From Lentinula raphanica (taxonomy: Eukaryota; Basidiomycota; Agaricomycetes; Agaricales; Omphalotaceae), in NCBI GenBank assembly GCA_027919835.1, contig JANVFP010000010.1, forward strand, positions 434,001 through 498,000: a stretch of DNA of 64,000 bases, read 5' to 3'. Made by a program: the position numbers and the translations under genes. Numbering within the stretch: position 1 is the stretch's first letter; each line of letters opens with the position of its first letter. Of this stretch, positions 42,214 to 52,998 are shown piece after piece. The notes below the pieces were generated by a model. It had not been told where the DNA came from, ran no database searches, and saw only the letters and a program-made list of their open reading frames with translations.

Positions 42214-42541
42214 ATGTCCTCCTCTTGTCAAGGCTTGCTCGACGCGCTCAAAGACTGTCTTATGCACTCCGACTGCGTCGTCAAGCAGGGAAATCTACCC
42301 TCAGATTGTCTGAAGCATCACACAGACGAATTACCAGAGGAATGTCAATCTCTCAGGAAAGCCACATTCGAGTGTAAGAGAGGAATGGTGTGTTCAACAG
42401 ATCTTGCTTCATAGGCAACTGTTAACCTCGGAAATTCAGCTAGATATGAGAAAAAGGTTCAGGGGAAATATCGTTGGCTCCCGATTTCAATATGACCCAG
42501 ATAAACCTTCTGCTCAAACAAATTTGGGTTCAGAGTCGTAG
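42214..42541 (+). CDS. PET191: Cytochrome c oxidase assembly factor PET191/COA5
   Basis: Two exons (42214-42387, 42440-42541) give 91 residues. The twin-Cys CHCH pattern is intact: CQGLLDALKDC, LMHSDCVVKQGNLPSDC and LPEECQSLRKATFEC, followed by the conserved KRGMLDMRKRFRGN. Pet191 is imported into the intermembrane space, oxidised there, and needed for cytochrome oxidase assembly. The gene is divergent from IBA57 with 76 bp between the start codons, so the promoter is probably shared. Confidence 0.95.
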
Positions 42542-42714
42542 ATACTTATCCGTACGTGTGGGATTTCTCCTTTCACGGCTTTCCGCTTGACGCTCTGCAG
42601 GGAACAAAGCATTAATCAGCCAGCCAGTTAGCTGACATATCGATAATTAACCTCAAAAATTTAATCATCCGTCTTCGTCATCATTTTCCCTAATCCTTCA
42701 AAGCTACAAAAAGG

Positions 42715-43869
42715 ATGAGCGTGTTTAGTCGTCTAACTCGCATCACTTCCCAGCTCATCCAATTTTCCCCACCCGTCAATATGTCCAAGCCTTTGCTCTT
42801 GTATACTTTCCCAACGCCGAATGGTGTAAAGGTGTCTGCTTTTCTTGAAGAGTTGAAGACTGTCTATCCATCTATCGAATACGAGTGCGTGTAGCTCTGT
42901 ATAATCATGCATCAGTCATTCTTACCCGCCTTCAAGTGTTGAGTCCATCAATATCAGCAAGAATACCCAGAAAGTGCGTGTACCCAAGAGTCTTGCGCAT
43001 CTACGCAAGTTCATGATTTCGGTTTTGTCAGGAACCATGGTTCATCAAACTGAACCCCAACGGTCGTATCCCAGTTCTCGTAGACCGCAGTCGAAATGAT
43101 TTCGTGGTATTCGAAACCGCTGCCATCTTGTTGTATCTCCAACAACACTATGATGTGAAGAACAATTTTGGTTGGGACCCTAAGGAAAACCCTGATGAGT
43201 ATAGTCAAACGTTACAATGGATTTTCTTTGCTGTGCGAATTTTTTTGCTTTGGTCGTTATCGTCGTGACCTATACTAACACATGGCTCGATATCAACCAG
43301 CATGGTGGTGTGGGACCGATGCAAGGCCAACGTGAGTCCTATCCGGTTGCAGTTCTCACCGATTGACACTTACCTCTGCATCATCGTAGTCAACCATTTC
43401 AACAAGGCTGCCCCGATCGACATCCCCTACGCCAAGAAACGTCAGTCCTATCTCTTCTTACTCCCCTCAATATCCGCTGAACTTCTCCACCCATCAGGTT
43501 ATCTGGACGAGACCAAACGTCTTTATGGTGTACTCGAGATTCGCCTCAGTCAAGACCGTGACTGGCTTGTCGGTCCGGGACGTGGCGTGTATTCCATTGC
43601 AGATATCAATGTATTGGCTTGGTAAGTTGTTTCAAGGTATCTACAAGTACCTTATCAAGGGCTCATAACATTTTTTCAGGGTTCGTGTTCACGCCTTTAG
43701 CGGTATCGAGTCGCTCGATGAGTGGCCTAACGTCAAGGCAAGGGATCATTCTACGCGTGAACTCATGATGTTTGACTGATAATCCACATTATAATTTGTA
43801 CAGAAATGGGTTGAGGCAGCGCTTGCACGACCCGGTTTCTCTGCTGGCCTCAATGTGGGCAGGTCATAG
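42715..43869 (+). CDS. Glutathione S-transferase, Ure2p-like
   Basis: Multi-exon gene of about 245-260 residues. The start at 42715 gives a 22-residue leader ([20 protein letters not shown]) before [20 protein letters not shown]; the ATG at 42781 would omit it. The thioredoxin-like N-domain contains [19 protein letters not shown], then [18 protein letters not shown] and [11 protein letters not shown]. The helical C-domain has [45 protein letters not shown] and [13 protein letters not shown], then [16 protein letters not shown]. These are typical of fungal Ure2/GTT enzymes that conjugate or reduce with glutathione. The leader could target mitochondria. Small exons around 42950-42990 and 43300-43440 are less certain. 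Confidence 0.88.
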
Positions 43870-44084
43870 TTGAAAGATATCCAGAAATCGCTCTCGTTAT
43901 TCTACTTGTATTGTACACGTCGAGACAGGTAATACTTATTTTGTCAAGGTCCAAACATATACTCTTCGAGCCACACTGGACTTTGACACATTTCCAACTT
44001 ACTCCATACGTTATCATTGCAAAAACGCCCCGCGAGTTTCTTGAAGCAACAATTTATAATCAAGCTGGAACTATGGACAAAGTA

Positions 44085-45301
44085 TCAGTGGAGCCGTCCA
44101 AGGTATACATAGTACTGGTCGGAGCCTACTTTGAGATAGTTCCTCCTGGAGTCATTGAGAGAATTGGCAGTGAACTCAGCTTCCTCTTTGGAGATGATGG
44201 TCTTGGGAATGTTGTTGTTGGCCGCAGCAGCTTCAACCAGGAGTTGTACGTGGCACAGTCTGTCTAATGCACCGAAGAGATAGACAGCTTCGTCGACCGT
44301 GCCACCCACTGAATGGTCGATGTTAGGAATTGCCACGAGGGTTATTCTCAACTTTCTGGGTACTTACGAGTCAACAATCCATGATTCTGGAGGATGCACG
44401 CTTTATTTTTCGGCCCAAGGGCTTTCGCTATATTCGCTCCTTCCTCATGCGAGAGCACTACCCCACCAAAGTTTTCGTACACGCTCTGGTTTTCGTAGAA
44501 GAGACACGAATCCTGGACAAGCATGTCTACCGGACGTCCGAAGACCGACCATGCTTTGCCGTGAACAGAGTGACAATGGGCGGCGGCTTTGATATCTGGT
44601 CTGGCTTTGTGAATCGCGGAATCTAGTAGTAAAGGAGATAAGAGGTCAACGGACTCCAGATGTTGGTCATATTTTTCACGCACGGATATAAAACCCTGCG
44701 GCATTGATGGGAGCTTGCGCTCCTTCTGGCGATACGTATCCATCGGGACCCACGAGCACAAGCATGGATTTCTAGAAATAGTAGAGGGATGAAGATCGGA
44801 TACGATAGAACGGATCGATATTATCACTTGCCGTGATGGTGGAGAAATGCTCGTCGAACGGGTTCATCCTGAGAAGGGGTTGGTATCCTCTTCACGAAGG
44901 AACACATATAGGACTGACCAGTAATGATCGGGAAGGACTGGATCGCGAACGGTGATATGACCCGCGATGCCTTCTCCAAATCCCATCTTACCCCAATAAC
45001 GAAGGGCAGCAGCCATATGCGCCTGTTGAACGTAAACATAGTACTAGAGACGAGTTCTGGCAAATGAGAGACAGACCTTGATCCACTCTCGCTCTTCATA
45101 AGGATTTTCGAAGGACGGTAAGACCTTGAGCTCGATTGTACCTAGTAAGTGAGTTGTTAGTTTTGAAGAAGTATTAATTCATGGGACTCGATAAAGCTCG
45201 CCTTCTTTGTTACCCCTCCATGCTCTGCGCATGGGATCCTTATCGAGGTTCTCCAGACCTTGGCTGACGACGTGGACTCCGTTTCCGTTTGCGCTGTTCA
45301 T
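44085..45301 (-). CDS. Class II aldolase/adducin-domain protein
   Basis: Several exons, about 290 residues. N-terminus MNSANGNGVHVVSQGLENLD, then GTIELKVLPSFENPYEEREW and AAALRYWGKMGFGEGIAGHI, the usual start of fungal members. The Zn-site histidines are seen in AAHCHSVHGKAWSVFG and in CILQNHGLL. The segments DSAIHKARPDIK, GGVVLSHEEGANIAKALG and EAVYLFGALDRLCHVQLLVE complete the domain. Members split or epimerise sugar phosphates or act as non-enzymatic adducin heads. Fungal stand-alone members are usually unassigned. The C-terminus (VGSDQYYVYLGRLH) follows the last exon to a stop at 44085. The plus-strand frame 43911-44267 is only its shadow. Confidence 0.85.
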
Positions 45302-46014
45302 TCTGAGTCCACAGTGGCCGTTACTAGCTAGGTTGCGCTAGCGTGCGTTAGATTGTTGTCACCAGATATCTTCTTCTGATGGGTAAATTTTGTTCAGTGT
45401 AGTCACTTGATCAAGTGTAGCCTGGAATCGGGGCGTTTTCTCATTGCTCCAACAGCCGATGCGAAGGAGCGAGAGAATGATAGTCCGTTAATTCGAACGC
45501 TTGAAGAAGAGAGAACGAAAAGAACGAAGGCTCAGCTATACCGAGCCACAGTGTTGGGAGTCCGCCAATGACTAAATCAGTCGGATAGACGCCCGTGTTT
45601 TCCACGCTCAATATCGGAAACTGGAGTCATTCCTGGTTACAACTCTCACTGAAAATAGTGCCAGAACATAAAGATTCATTGGGATGTGTTAAGGTGAAGG
45701 CCCTCTCGGTTTAAATAGCATTTCAATCCTACGAACAGAAAAAATTGCAATTTATCAAAACCAACTCGACTTGGGCGCTTGCTTGCCGCCAAACTCACTC
45801 CAACCACACAAATGAGGAAAAAACAAGGAGATAACAAATGCCCTTGTTATACGTTACTTCTGTTTTCATTCTAGATGCCGCGTACTGGGATTCAAGGGTC
45901 GTCGCCCTGATTCAATCATGAAGCAATGAGTATCCATTATCTATAAGCCGGTTCATTCGGAAGGAGAGGTGACCCCCCCTTCTCTCTTATTGTTATTCTC
46001 TCTCTACAACTCTC
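45302..46014. other. Divergent intergenic region
   Basis: Promoter region between the class II aldolase gene and the MFS gene. No ORF or RNA gene recognised in 713 bp. Confidence 0.4.
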
Positions 46015-47995
46015 ATGGCATACGGAATGAACCAGTCTACTGTAGCGCTGGACTCTATACAGGATGAGACAGCGCCTCTCCTTCATCTCAATTCTGGTGC
46101 GTTTCTTCGGCTTGCCAACTGAATACCCGAACCTAAACAGATGACAAGACTTGGACCCGTTCGAAGATGTAGTGGAAAGAGAGAAGGTAGAGAGGAGCCT
46201 TCTGAGGAAACTTGACGCACGGATGTCTTTGCTGGGCGTCATCTACATACTGAACTGTCAGTAACGGTCACATCCCTTTGCTCAAATCATTCACGAATCC
46301 TTACCCTCTCCTCCCATCTTATTGCCAGATATCGATAGACAAAATATCGCGTGAGAGATACCTGGTTACACGCGCACCATCCGAGCTCACCCGCCATTTA
46401 CCCATTAGCGTTGCAAGATTGCGAGGATTTGAAGAAGATCTCCAGCTAGAGGGTTCACAATATGCAACATGTCTGGGCATAGTGTATGTCGGATATTTGC
46501 TAACGCAGGTGCCATCGAACATTTGCCTCGAGTACATCGGAAGACCGTCATTGTATCTCTCGTCCTGCATGTTATTGTGAGGAATTCTGCGTCATTCGAT
46601 GTTATGGAAGGTCATCTCATAATAGATGTTCGTTCTAGATGGGGCTTTGTGTCTATGTTGACAGGTGCTGCAAGGGGGTAAGGGTTCCTCCATATTCTCT
46701 GTGCACGGTCTCGCTTAATACTGGTCCCATGCAGATTCTATGACGCTCTTATTGCGAGATTTTGCCTGGGATTCGTGGAAGCAGCATTCTTTCCTGGAGC
46801 TCTTGTGATAAAATTCCCTGCCTAAAATATACCACCCCACTAAACTCATCTACATTTTTAGCTACTGATCTCAAAATGGTACAAGCGGGATGAAATTGGC
46901 CAGAGAACTGCGTACCTAGCCAACGGCCTCTTGATAGCGAACGCAACTGGCTCTCTTCTAGCCTCTGGGATACTCAAAGTCATGGACAACGCACACGGGA
47001 TCGCCGCATGGCGATGGCTTTTTTTTATCGAAGGAGCACTTACTATCTCCGTCGCGATTTGTGCAATGTATATTCTGCCAGATTTTCCCAAGACATCATT
47101 TGGCTGGCTTTCTTCCGCCGAACATGCTCTCGCGATTCGTCGTACTCAGGAAGAGTATGTGGTCGACGATAGTCCTGAGCACCCGTTGAAGGGGCTTTGG
47201 CTGGCGATATCGGATAAGAAAGTATGGTCTCTGGCTATTATCCTCGGTTTGCATGCTTTTTCCTCCTCCTTCCATATTTATTTCCCGACTCTTGTGCAAA
47301 CAATTGGCTATAATCCAATCATCACCTTGTTGATATCTGTCCCCCCTTGGCTGACTGCTATCGTCGTGGTGATCATTGTGACCAAGTGAGTGATTGTTTG
47401 CTGTTCTGGGGTTGAAGTTGGGAAATTGATCCTGGCGTTCGCTACTATAGGCATTCCGACCTGAAATCTGAACGTTGTTGGCATATAACCATTTCAATGG
47501 GTATTGCTCTCGTTGGCTATGTTGTGGCGATATCAACCATGAACCCAGTTATACGGTACATCTCTTTGTGCGTGTTCAAGGGTGGCCCTAAAAGTTGTAT
47601 GCGGAGAATGACATGACATCCCATAGCTTCCTGATGACACAAATACACGCGGGATATGTCTGCTTCATGGCATGGGCAAGCACCTCCGTGTCCGACCCTC
47701 CTAGCAAACGTGCTTCGGCATTGGCTTTGATCAATACCGGAGGGATTCTTGCTAATATCTTCGTACCGTGAGTCTGTATCATGTCGTAGAATCTATTACC
47801 TACTGACAAGACCACTTCAGCTATGCATGGCCCTCCTCTTGGGGACCAGACTACTCGAAGTCATTTGGTATATGCATTTTTGCCAACATACTCACTGTCA
47901 CTGCCTGTTGGGTCTTTCGGAGCAACCTCATGAACTTGAACGAGCTCGCGAGATCAACTCTTGCAGGGAGAGAGTACTATCAATACCAATTGTAA
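46015..47995 (+). CDS. MFS anion:cation symporter (DAL5/TNA1 family)
   Basis: About ten exons, about 490 residues, with roughly 12 predicted membrane helices. N-terminus MAYGMNQSTVALDSIQDETA is cytosolic. TM1 runs into YIDRQNIAVARLRGFEED, the family signature. YVGYLLTQVPSNICLEYIGR, FCLGFVEAAFFPGALVI, LSKWYKRDEIGQRTAY and HGIAAWRWLFFIEGALT follow, all diagnostic of the allantoate/nicotinate permease group. The loop TSFGWLSSAEHALAIRRTQE lies mid-protein. The C-half includes IHAGYVCFMAWASTS, ALALINTGGILANI and YAWPSSWGPDY, ending EYYQYQL. Substrates in the family are allantoate, nicotinate, pantothenate, biotin and related carboxylates; which one applies here cannot be told. The first two junctions were chosen so the LDPFEDVVEREKV frame is kept. 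Confidence 0.85.
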
Positions 47996-48094
47996 GAGAC
48001 TCTATCATTAGACAGCGAGATAATATAGTAGAAGATCTTATATGTATTCGCGGCAAGCAAAGCTTATTTGTGTCAAATGCGTTGCCCCAGGTTG

Positions 48095-48111
48095 CCCCCC
48101 CCCCCCCCCCC
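48095..48111. repeat. Poly-C/poly-G tract, 17 bp
   Basis: Seventeen consecutive C on the plus strand, about 110 bp upstream of the DUF1640 gene start and 100 bp after the MFS stop. Confidence 0.95.
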
Positions 48112-48218
48112 AGCCTAGTATACAAGCGGAATTCGCCCAACTTAGAAGCATAGGCGGGAAAGTGATCCTCATGGGCGGAGTAATAAGCGCCCAATTGTAC
48201 CATACTATACAGTCTACC

Positions 48219-49479
48219 ATGATCATTCGACAGTTTCCTCGCTGGAGTCGAATTCTCCATACAGAATTGTCCTTACCACCCTCTTCCATGTCCCTCGTTT
48301 CTATTCCACATCGTGATGAGCACACGTCTATTTCAACTCTGGGTGATCCTCGTTTCTCACATTCCATTTCCATGGCCCATCCTTTGGATCCCTCAAACTC
48401 CTCTCCGCAGACTAACCACACGTCCAACGACGCTTCAAGTAATTTTTCTTCTCTACCGCCTTCGTCTTCGTCTTCTTCATCTCCATCCTCCTCGCCGTCT
48501 CCATCGTCGCTACCCCCAACGGTTTCATCATCTGGACCTGGACCTGAGCCTGAACATTCAAATCTGCCTTCTACCATACATCCTCACGAAGTCTATACCT
48601 CCGCCTATTCTCATCCGCCATTTCATACCCATGCTTTCTTCAAGGAATTAGAAAAGACCTTTCCGACGAACACCGCACGGAGCCTGATGCGAGCTACGCG
48701 CGCGCTGCTCGTTGATCGAATCGGCAAAGTTCGGAGAGAGGGTTTGACGCATAAGGACCTTGATAATGTGTGTTCATCTGGTTGTACCCATATCCCTGTT
48801 CACAAACTGATTAGCCAAGGGATATAGCAAGCGTATCTATTCCGTGCTGCATTGTCAGAGCTTCGTTCAGAGATCATTTTGAACACGAAAAATGACTCTG
48901 CGGCGGTGCAATCTGCGACGACTGCACTCCGGCGAGAGGTTGATAAACTTGATGTCAAGATGAAGGAAGACATTGCAACACTCAACCACGAGTGAGTCGT
49001 GTGCCTGTGTTCATCTAAGCTTTCATTCTGATCAGCACGCCTTCATAGAGTGCAAATTGAGCTGGACAATCGGAAGAACGAGATCAAGGACGAATTCACA
49101 CGTAAAGACATTGCTATTGAGGTACGTTGATTCGATACCTTCGTGGCGTCGATTGTCGTCTAACGCAGATACGCCCGTTGTAGGAGCTACTGAACAAATC
49201 CATCGTTAGCATCAGTGATCTCAGAACGGATGTTGAGGAGGTTAAATGGGATAATATGAGGCGCGCTGTTGGTACGTCCTTGCCAAAGCTCAATGTTAAG
49301 GCTGCTCACTCTCGATCGCAGGTGGTCTATTCGCATTTGCAACAGCAATTATCATTGGCATGGAGTTACGGCCCAAGCCTCCACCCCCACCTCCACCTAT
49401 CGTCCCTTCTCCCATCACTCGGGCTGACCTAGCACCAACTACAGCAGACGCCTTGGAGAAGATGGAATGGGTCACATAA
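48219..49479 (+). CDS. Mitochondrial MCUR1/Fmp32-type DUF1640 (CCDC90) protein
   Basis: About five exons, roughly 330 residues. N-terminus [20 protein letters not shown] is a presequence. A Ser/Pro-rich linker follows (runs of S near residues 75-105), then [19 protein letters not shown] and [20 protein letters not shown], the family core. A long coiled coil ([54 protein letters not shown]) and the segment [20 protein letters not shown] lead to one C-terminal membrane helix ([18 protein letters not shown]). A proline-rich tail follows. Relatives are inner-membrane proteins tied to calcium uniporter regulation in animals, and to cytochrome oxidase or proline use in yeast. Confidence 0.85.
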
Positions 49480-49638
49480 CATATCTATACATCCCCCCAC
49501 TCTCGTTTCTTGGTATAATTTGTATTGCAGTAATAGACACAAGGTAGAAGTAACTGGACCCAAACATATAATCAATCTATATACAGTGTAACATAAGTAT
49601 CAGGTAGCGGACGAAGAATTCTACTCTCACAGTCCTGT

Positions 49639-50197
49639 TCAACGCACATCTAGCTTCTCCATCTTTGACGAAAGTGATTCAGTGGTATCCGTCGACGGTG
49701 CTTCCTTACTGTCAGTTGTCTCTGCATCTTTCGGTGTAGAGGCAACGACAGGGGAAGCTTCATCGACATCATCTTCCCAATTATCCTTCACGGGCTCCTC
49801 AACATTCTTATCACTAGCCTTCTTCTCCCTCCGCTTCGCGTTTTTCTTTGCACTCTTACTCAACGGTTTCGATGGATCAGCCTGTTTGGACGGTGGAGGT
49901 GTCCAGCCGATGATATGACCCTTTGGCAACGCGTTCGCATCCATTTGAGCTTGTTTCGTGCCTCTGAAACGTCGAACATCTTCTTGAGGAGTAAATCCTG
50001 GTCGGATTTTTAGTTGTTTACGGACGCTGTGCGTGTTCATGGAGTGAATACTGAGGTCAACCAGAGGATCGAAGATGACCATACCTTCCATCTGCTCGTC
50101 TAGACTCTGGTATCACCCGCTCAAGAGTCTGAGGATCAACAGCGATTCCAGACGCCGTCGTCGTTGGGTCGATTGGTGGCAAAGACGATTTGGACAT
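49639..50197 (-). CDS. PYM1: PYM (partner of Y14 and Mago), exon-junction-complex disassembly factor
   Basis: Two exons, about 165 residues. The Mago-Y14-binding N-domain is well kept: GIAVDPQTLERVIPESRRAD, the split codon AG/C, then SVRKQLKIRPGFTPQEDVRR. The middle is basic (SKSAKKNAKRREKKAS), like the ribosome-binding part of PYM, and the tail is acidic with Ser/Thr. PYM removes the exon-junction core from spliced mRNA during translation. Its presence suits an intron-rich genome. The start at 50197 lies 96 bp from the GPN3 start on the other strand. Confidence 0.9.
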
Positions 50198-50293
50198 GAT
50201 CTGACATGATAGCAAAGCACAGCCACAAAGGTGTACAGTAATTGTATTAGTAAGCTTGGGCGCTTAGACAAATCTTTTCTCAACTTGAACTTC
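50198..50293. promoter_or_regulatory. Bidirectional promoter PYM / GPN3
   Basis: Only 96 bp separate the two start codons on opposite strands, so both 5' UTRs and both core promoters must overlap or extend into each other. No TATA box is obvious. Confidence 0.5.
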
Positions 50294-51779
50294 ATGCGTT
50301 ACGCAGTACTCGTTACAGGCCCTGCAGGAGCTGGTAAATCCACTTTTTCGAAATCCTTCATCACCCATCTCGCTGCCTCAAAAAGGACTGGACACCTTGT
50401 GAATCTCGATCCAGCTGCTGATCCTTCGAGTTTTGAATATGAGCCTACTATTGACATCAGGGACCTGATCAGTTTAGAGGATGTGATGACTGAGCTGGAA
50501 TACGGTCCAAACGGTGGAATGGTCTACTGCTTTGAGTGAGTAAGTGGAATGGCGCTTTGATTGTTTGTGGTACTTTTCGCTGAACGCGACTTTGCACTAG
50601 ATATCTTCTGCAGAATATGGACTGGCTGGAAGAAGAACTCGGCGGTTACGAGGATGATTATTTGATCATTGATTGTCCAGGTGTGTTGTCGCTCATACTG
50701 TGCTCTCTCAACGTAGTGCTCAACACTCTTTCTCAAGGACAAATCGAATTATACACGCACCATCCGTTCATACCGACGCTCGTGCAGCATCTTACGCGAA
50801 TGGATATTCGTGTCTGTGCGACATATCTCATAGAATCTCAGTTCATGGAGGATAAGTACAAGTTCTTCAGGTCCGTATAATGCCTACCTGCCTTATGAGA
50901 AGTCCCTGATTTGGATGTTGATCGAGCAGTGGTGTTTTGTCTGCGATGTCCGCCATGGTCAATCTTGAGATACCATGGATCAATATCATGTCGAAGATGG
51001 ACCTTGTTACGGCGAACCCGGATGATCCTTCGGGAGGTGCGCGCAATGGATTACGGAAGAAAAAGGATGTTGCTAGGTTTGTTCTGTGCTTCTGTCGTTT
51101 CTGTTCCAGCGGCAGCTCTAGTCAGAAGTACATCCAAGTCCTATTGAGACTTGCATCAAGACTGTTTAGTGCTCTATGGAGATTTGCCTTCCAACGTCAT
51201 TCTTCTCCGCATTCATCGTAATCTCACGAACTGTACTAACACCAGCTCCTTGGATCTCCACCTCTTACAGATATCTTGACCCAGACCCTCTATTAATTGC
51301 TACTACACGAGGCGATAAGTCAAACGATTCAAACCCACGTTTTCATGCTCTCAATCAAGCCATAGTCCAGCTAGTGAGTACATTGATGTTCATTCCTCTA
51401 TGTCACTGTATCCTCGCGTGGCCATACTGCTGTAATGCTGTGGAGAGATACATGGAGCTCCCTTTCCCTCGTTTTATCTGGCGCTGTATCCGTCAATGCC
51501 GCTATTCTCTGGAAACGTTTATACGCCACTCGTGCTAATTGCTGTTTACCACAGATCGAGGACCATCCGTTAGTGTCGTTCTTGCCATTAGATCTTACAG
51601 ATACAGATTCATTGGAATATGTCGTGAGTCACATCGATTATACGATGCAGTACGGTGAAAATGAAGAGCCAAAAGAGGTGAGGATAACACGCTTCCTTCT
51701 GAGCTTTGGCTATTCCTGACGTCTTGATTCTTTCTAGCCTCATGACTTGGATGAAGGTGATTTTCAGGATCTGGAGTGA
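50294..51779 (+). CDS. GPN3: GPN-loop GTPase 3 (RNA polymerase II assembly)
   Basis: About eight exons, about 285 residues. P-loop GPAGAGKST at residues 9-17. Then [20 protein letters not shown] and [20 protein letters not shown], with the family-defining GPN loop in [15 protein letters not shown]. The switch/DxxG-type segment is [20 protein letters not shown]. NKxD is represented by MSKMD ([10 protein letters not shown]). The tail has [17 protein letters not shown] and the acidic [13 protein letters not shown]3 with GPN1 imports and assembles RNA polymerase II. The upstream frame to 50231 is not used; the ATG at 50294 begins the conserved [12 protein letters not shown]. Confidence 0.93.
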
Positions 51780-52088
51780 TAAGAATGGGTGTTCTTGTAT
51801 TTTGCTTCACTACACTATCTATCTATTTTCAACGTAGACGCCGCTACAGCAATCCATTGTATTCTAGGTAGACGTGTGATAAACCACATTCGTGTGTTTT
51901 GACTCCTCGAGATTTTCGTGTTGTTGAAATTCAAAGAGGTTGCTAGAACATGCCATGTAAACATCCCGACTTACATCATAAGCTTTAAAAGCACCGCCAA
52001 TCAAAACTCGAAAAACTCCACCCCACCGACAAAACATTCTTCATTCTCTTCGCCATCTCGCTTCTAAACATCACTAGCAATCTCTACG
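51780..52088. other. Intergenic, promoter of the His-rich gene
   Basis: 309 bp, no gene seen. Confidence 0.35.
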
Positions 52089-52639
52089 ATGCCCAGCTAT
52101 TATCCCTCACAGGGCTCACACGTCTCTCACCACCACCATCATCAACCCGTTGTCTACACGTCAAGCCACCACTCTCATGGCGTTCCATACACTGGAAGCC
52201 AGCAATATTACAGTCAACCAACCTATGGTGGAGATAATGTGGTCTATGTCCCGACCCATAGCAGTAGTCATGGTCATAGTCATCGGTCTCATCATTATAG
52301 TGTAGCGCCCACAACGGTGGTGAGTATCAACATTAGAATTCGACGTTGCTGCCGACTCATCGAATGCCCCAATGTGACTAGTACGCTACGGAAGATGGAC
52401 ACCGACACCATCGTCGCTCTAGACACCGCTCTCGTCCTGCGTATACTGATACACGCCATCTAACATTCGGCGAACGTATTCGTCGTTTCTTTGGATTTGG
52501 TCCAAAGCACCAACACTACAAACACAAATCGAGGAATAGTTCTTGGGGTTTCCTTGGTAGATCGCGTCGACGACGATACATGGATGCTCGTACTGGGGCA
52601 GAAGTTGATAGGCATGGTAGGCCTGTATATCGTGTTTGA
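52089..52639 (+). CDS. Small His/Ser/Tyr-rich protein with conserved basic C-terminus
   Basis: Two exons (52089-52319, 52382-52639) give 162 residues. The N-terminal half is low complexity: MPSYYPSQGSHVSHHHHHQ, then SSHHSHGVPYTGSQQYY and SSHGHSHRSHHYSVAP. The C-terminal half is basic and looks conserved in form: RHLTFGERIRRFFGFGP, then SSWGFLGRSRRRRYMDA and RTGAEVDRHGRPVYRV. There is no signal peptide or membrane helix. I know of similar uncharacterised proteins in Agaricomycetes; their function is unknown. Histidine clusters suggest metal binding, and the basic helix suggests membrane or nucleic-acid contact, both inference. The 62-nt intron is supported by its GTGAGT donor, an internal TGTGAC branch-like site and continued conservation of the frame. 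Confidence 0.75.
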
Positions 52640-52998
52640 ACTTTGGGTTCGGGAAATGATAACGACCGTTGTTACTGTATCATTCGACCGAGTTGTCGAC
52701 ATATGCTATCTACTTTATCTATTGCACCCTTCCTATTTCTTGTATGTACAGTTGTTATATGTACCAAAGCATTGCTCATGTTGAATCAACTGGAAGATTG
52801 ATTAAATTTACAAGAACATACGTAGCAACAGATATAAGGGCAAGTAGAGAAATTAAGCAATCTTCGTAGTAGTTATACTGTGAATTGTAATAACAAGAAG
52901 CAAGAAGAGGACGAACTTTGTGTCCGTGAATCTGGGTACACTACGCACAAGTAAAATAAGCAGATAATGATAAGCACGAAGAATTTGGGACAGGAGAA
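52640..52998. other. Convergent intergenic region
   Basis: 3' flanks of the His-rich gene and the nuclear GTPase gene. No gene seen. Confidence 0.35.

Noticed and set aside
43911..44267. Plus-strand frame of 118 codons after the GST gene
   Set aside because: Overlaps the last exon of the class II aldolase-domain gene, which has clear family motifs on the minus strand.
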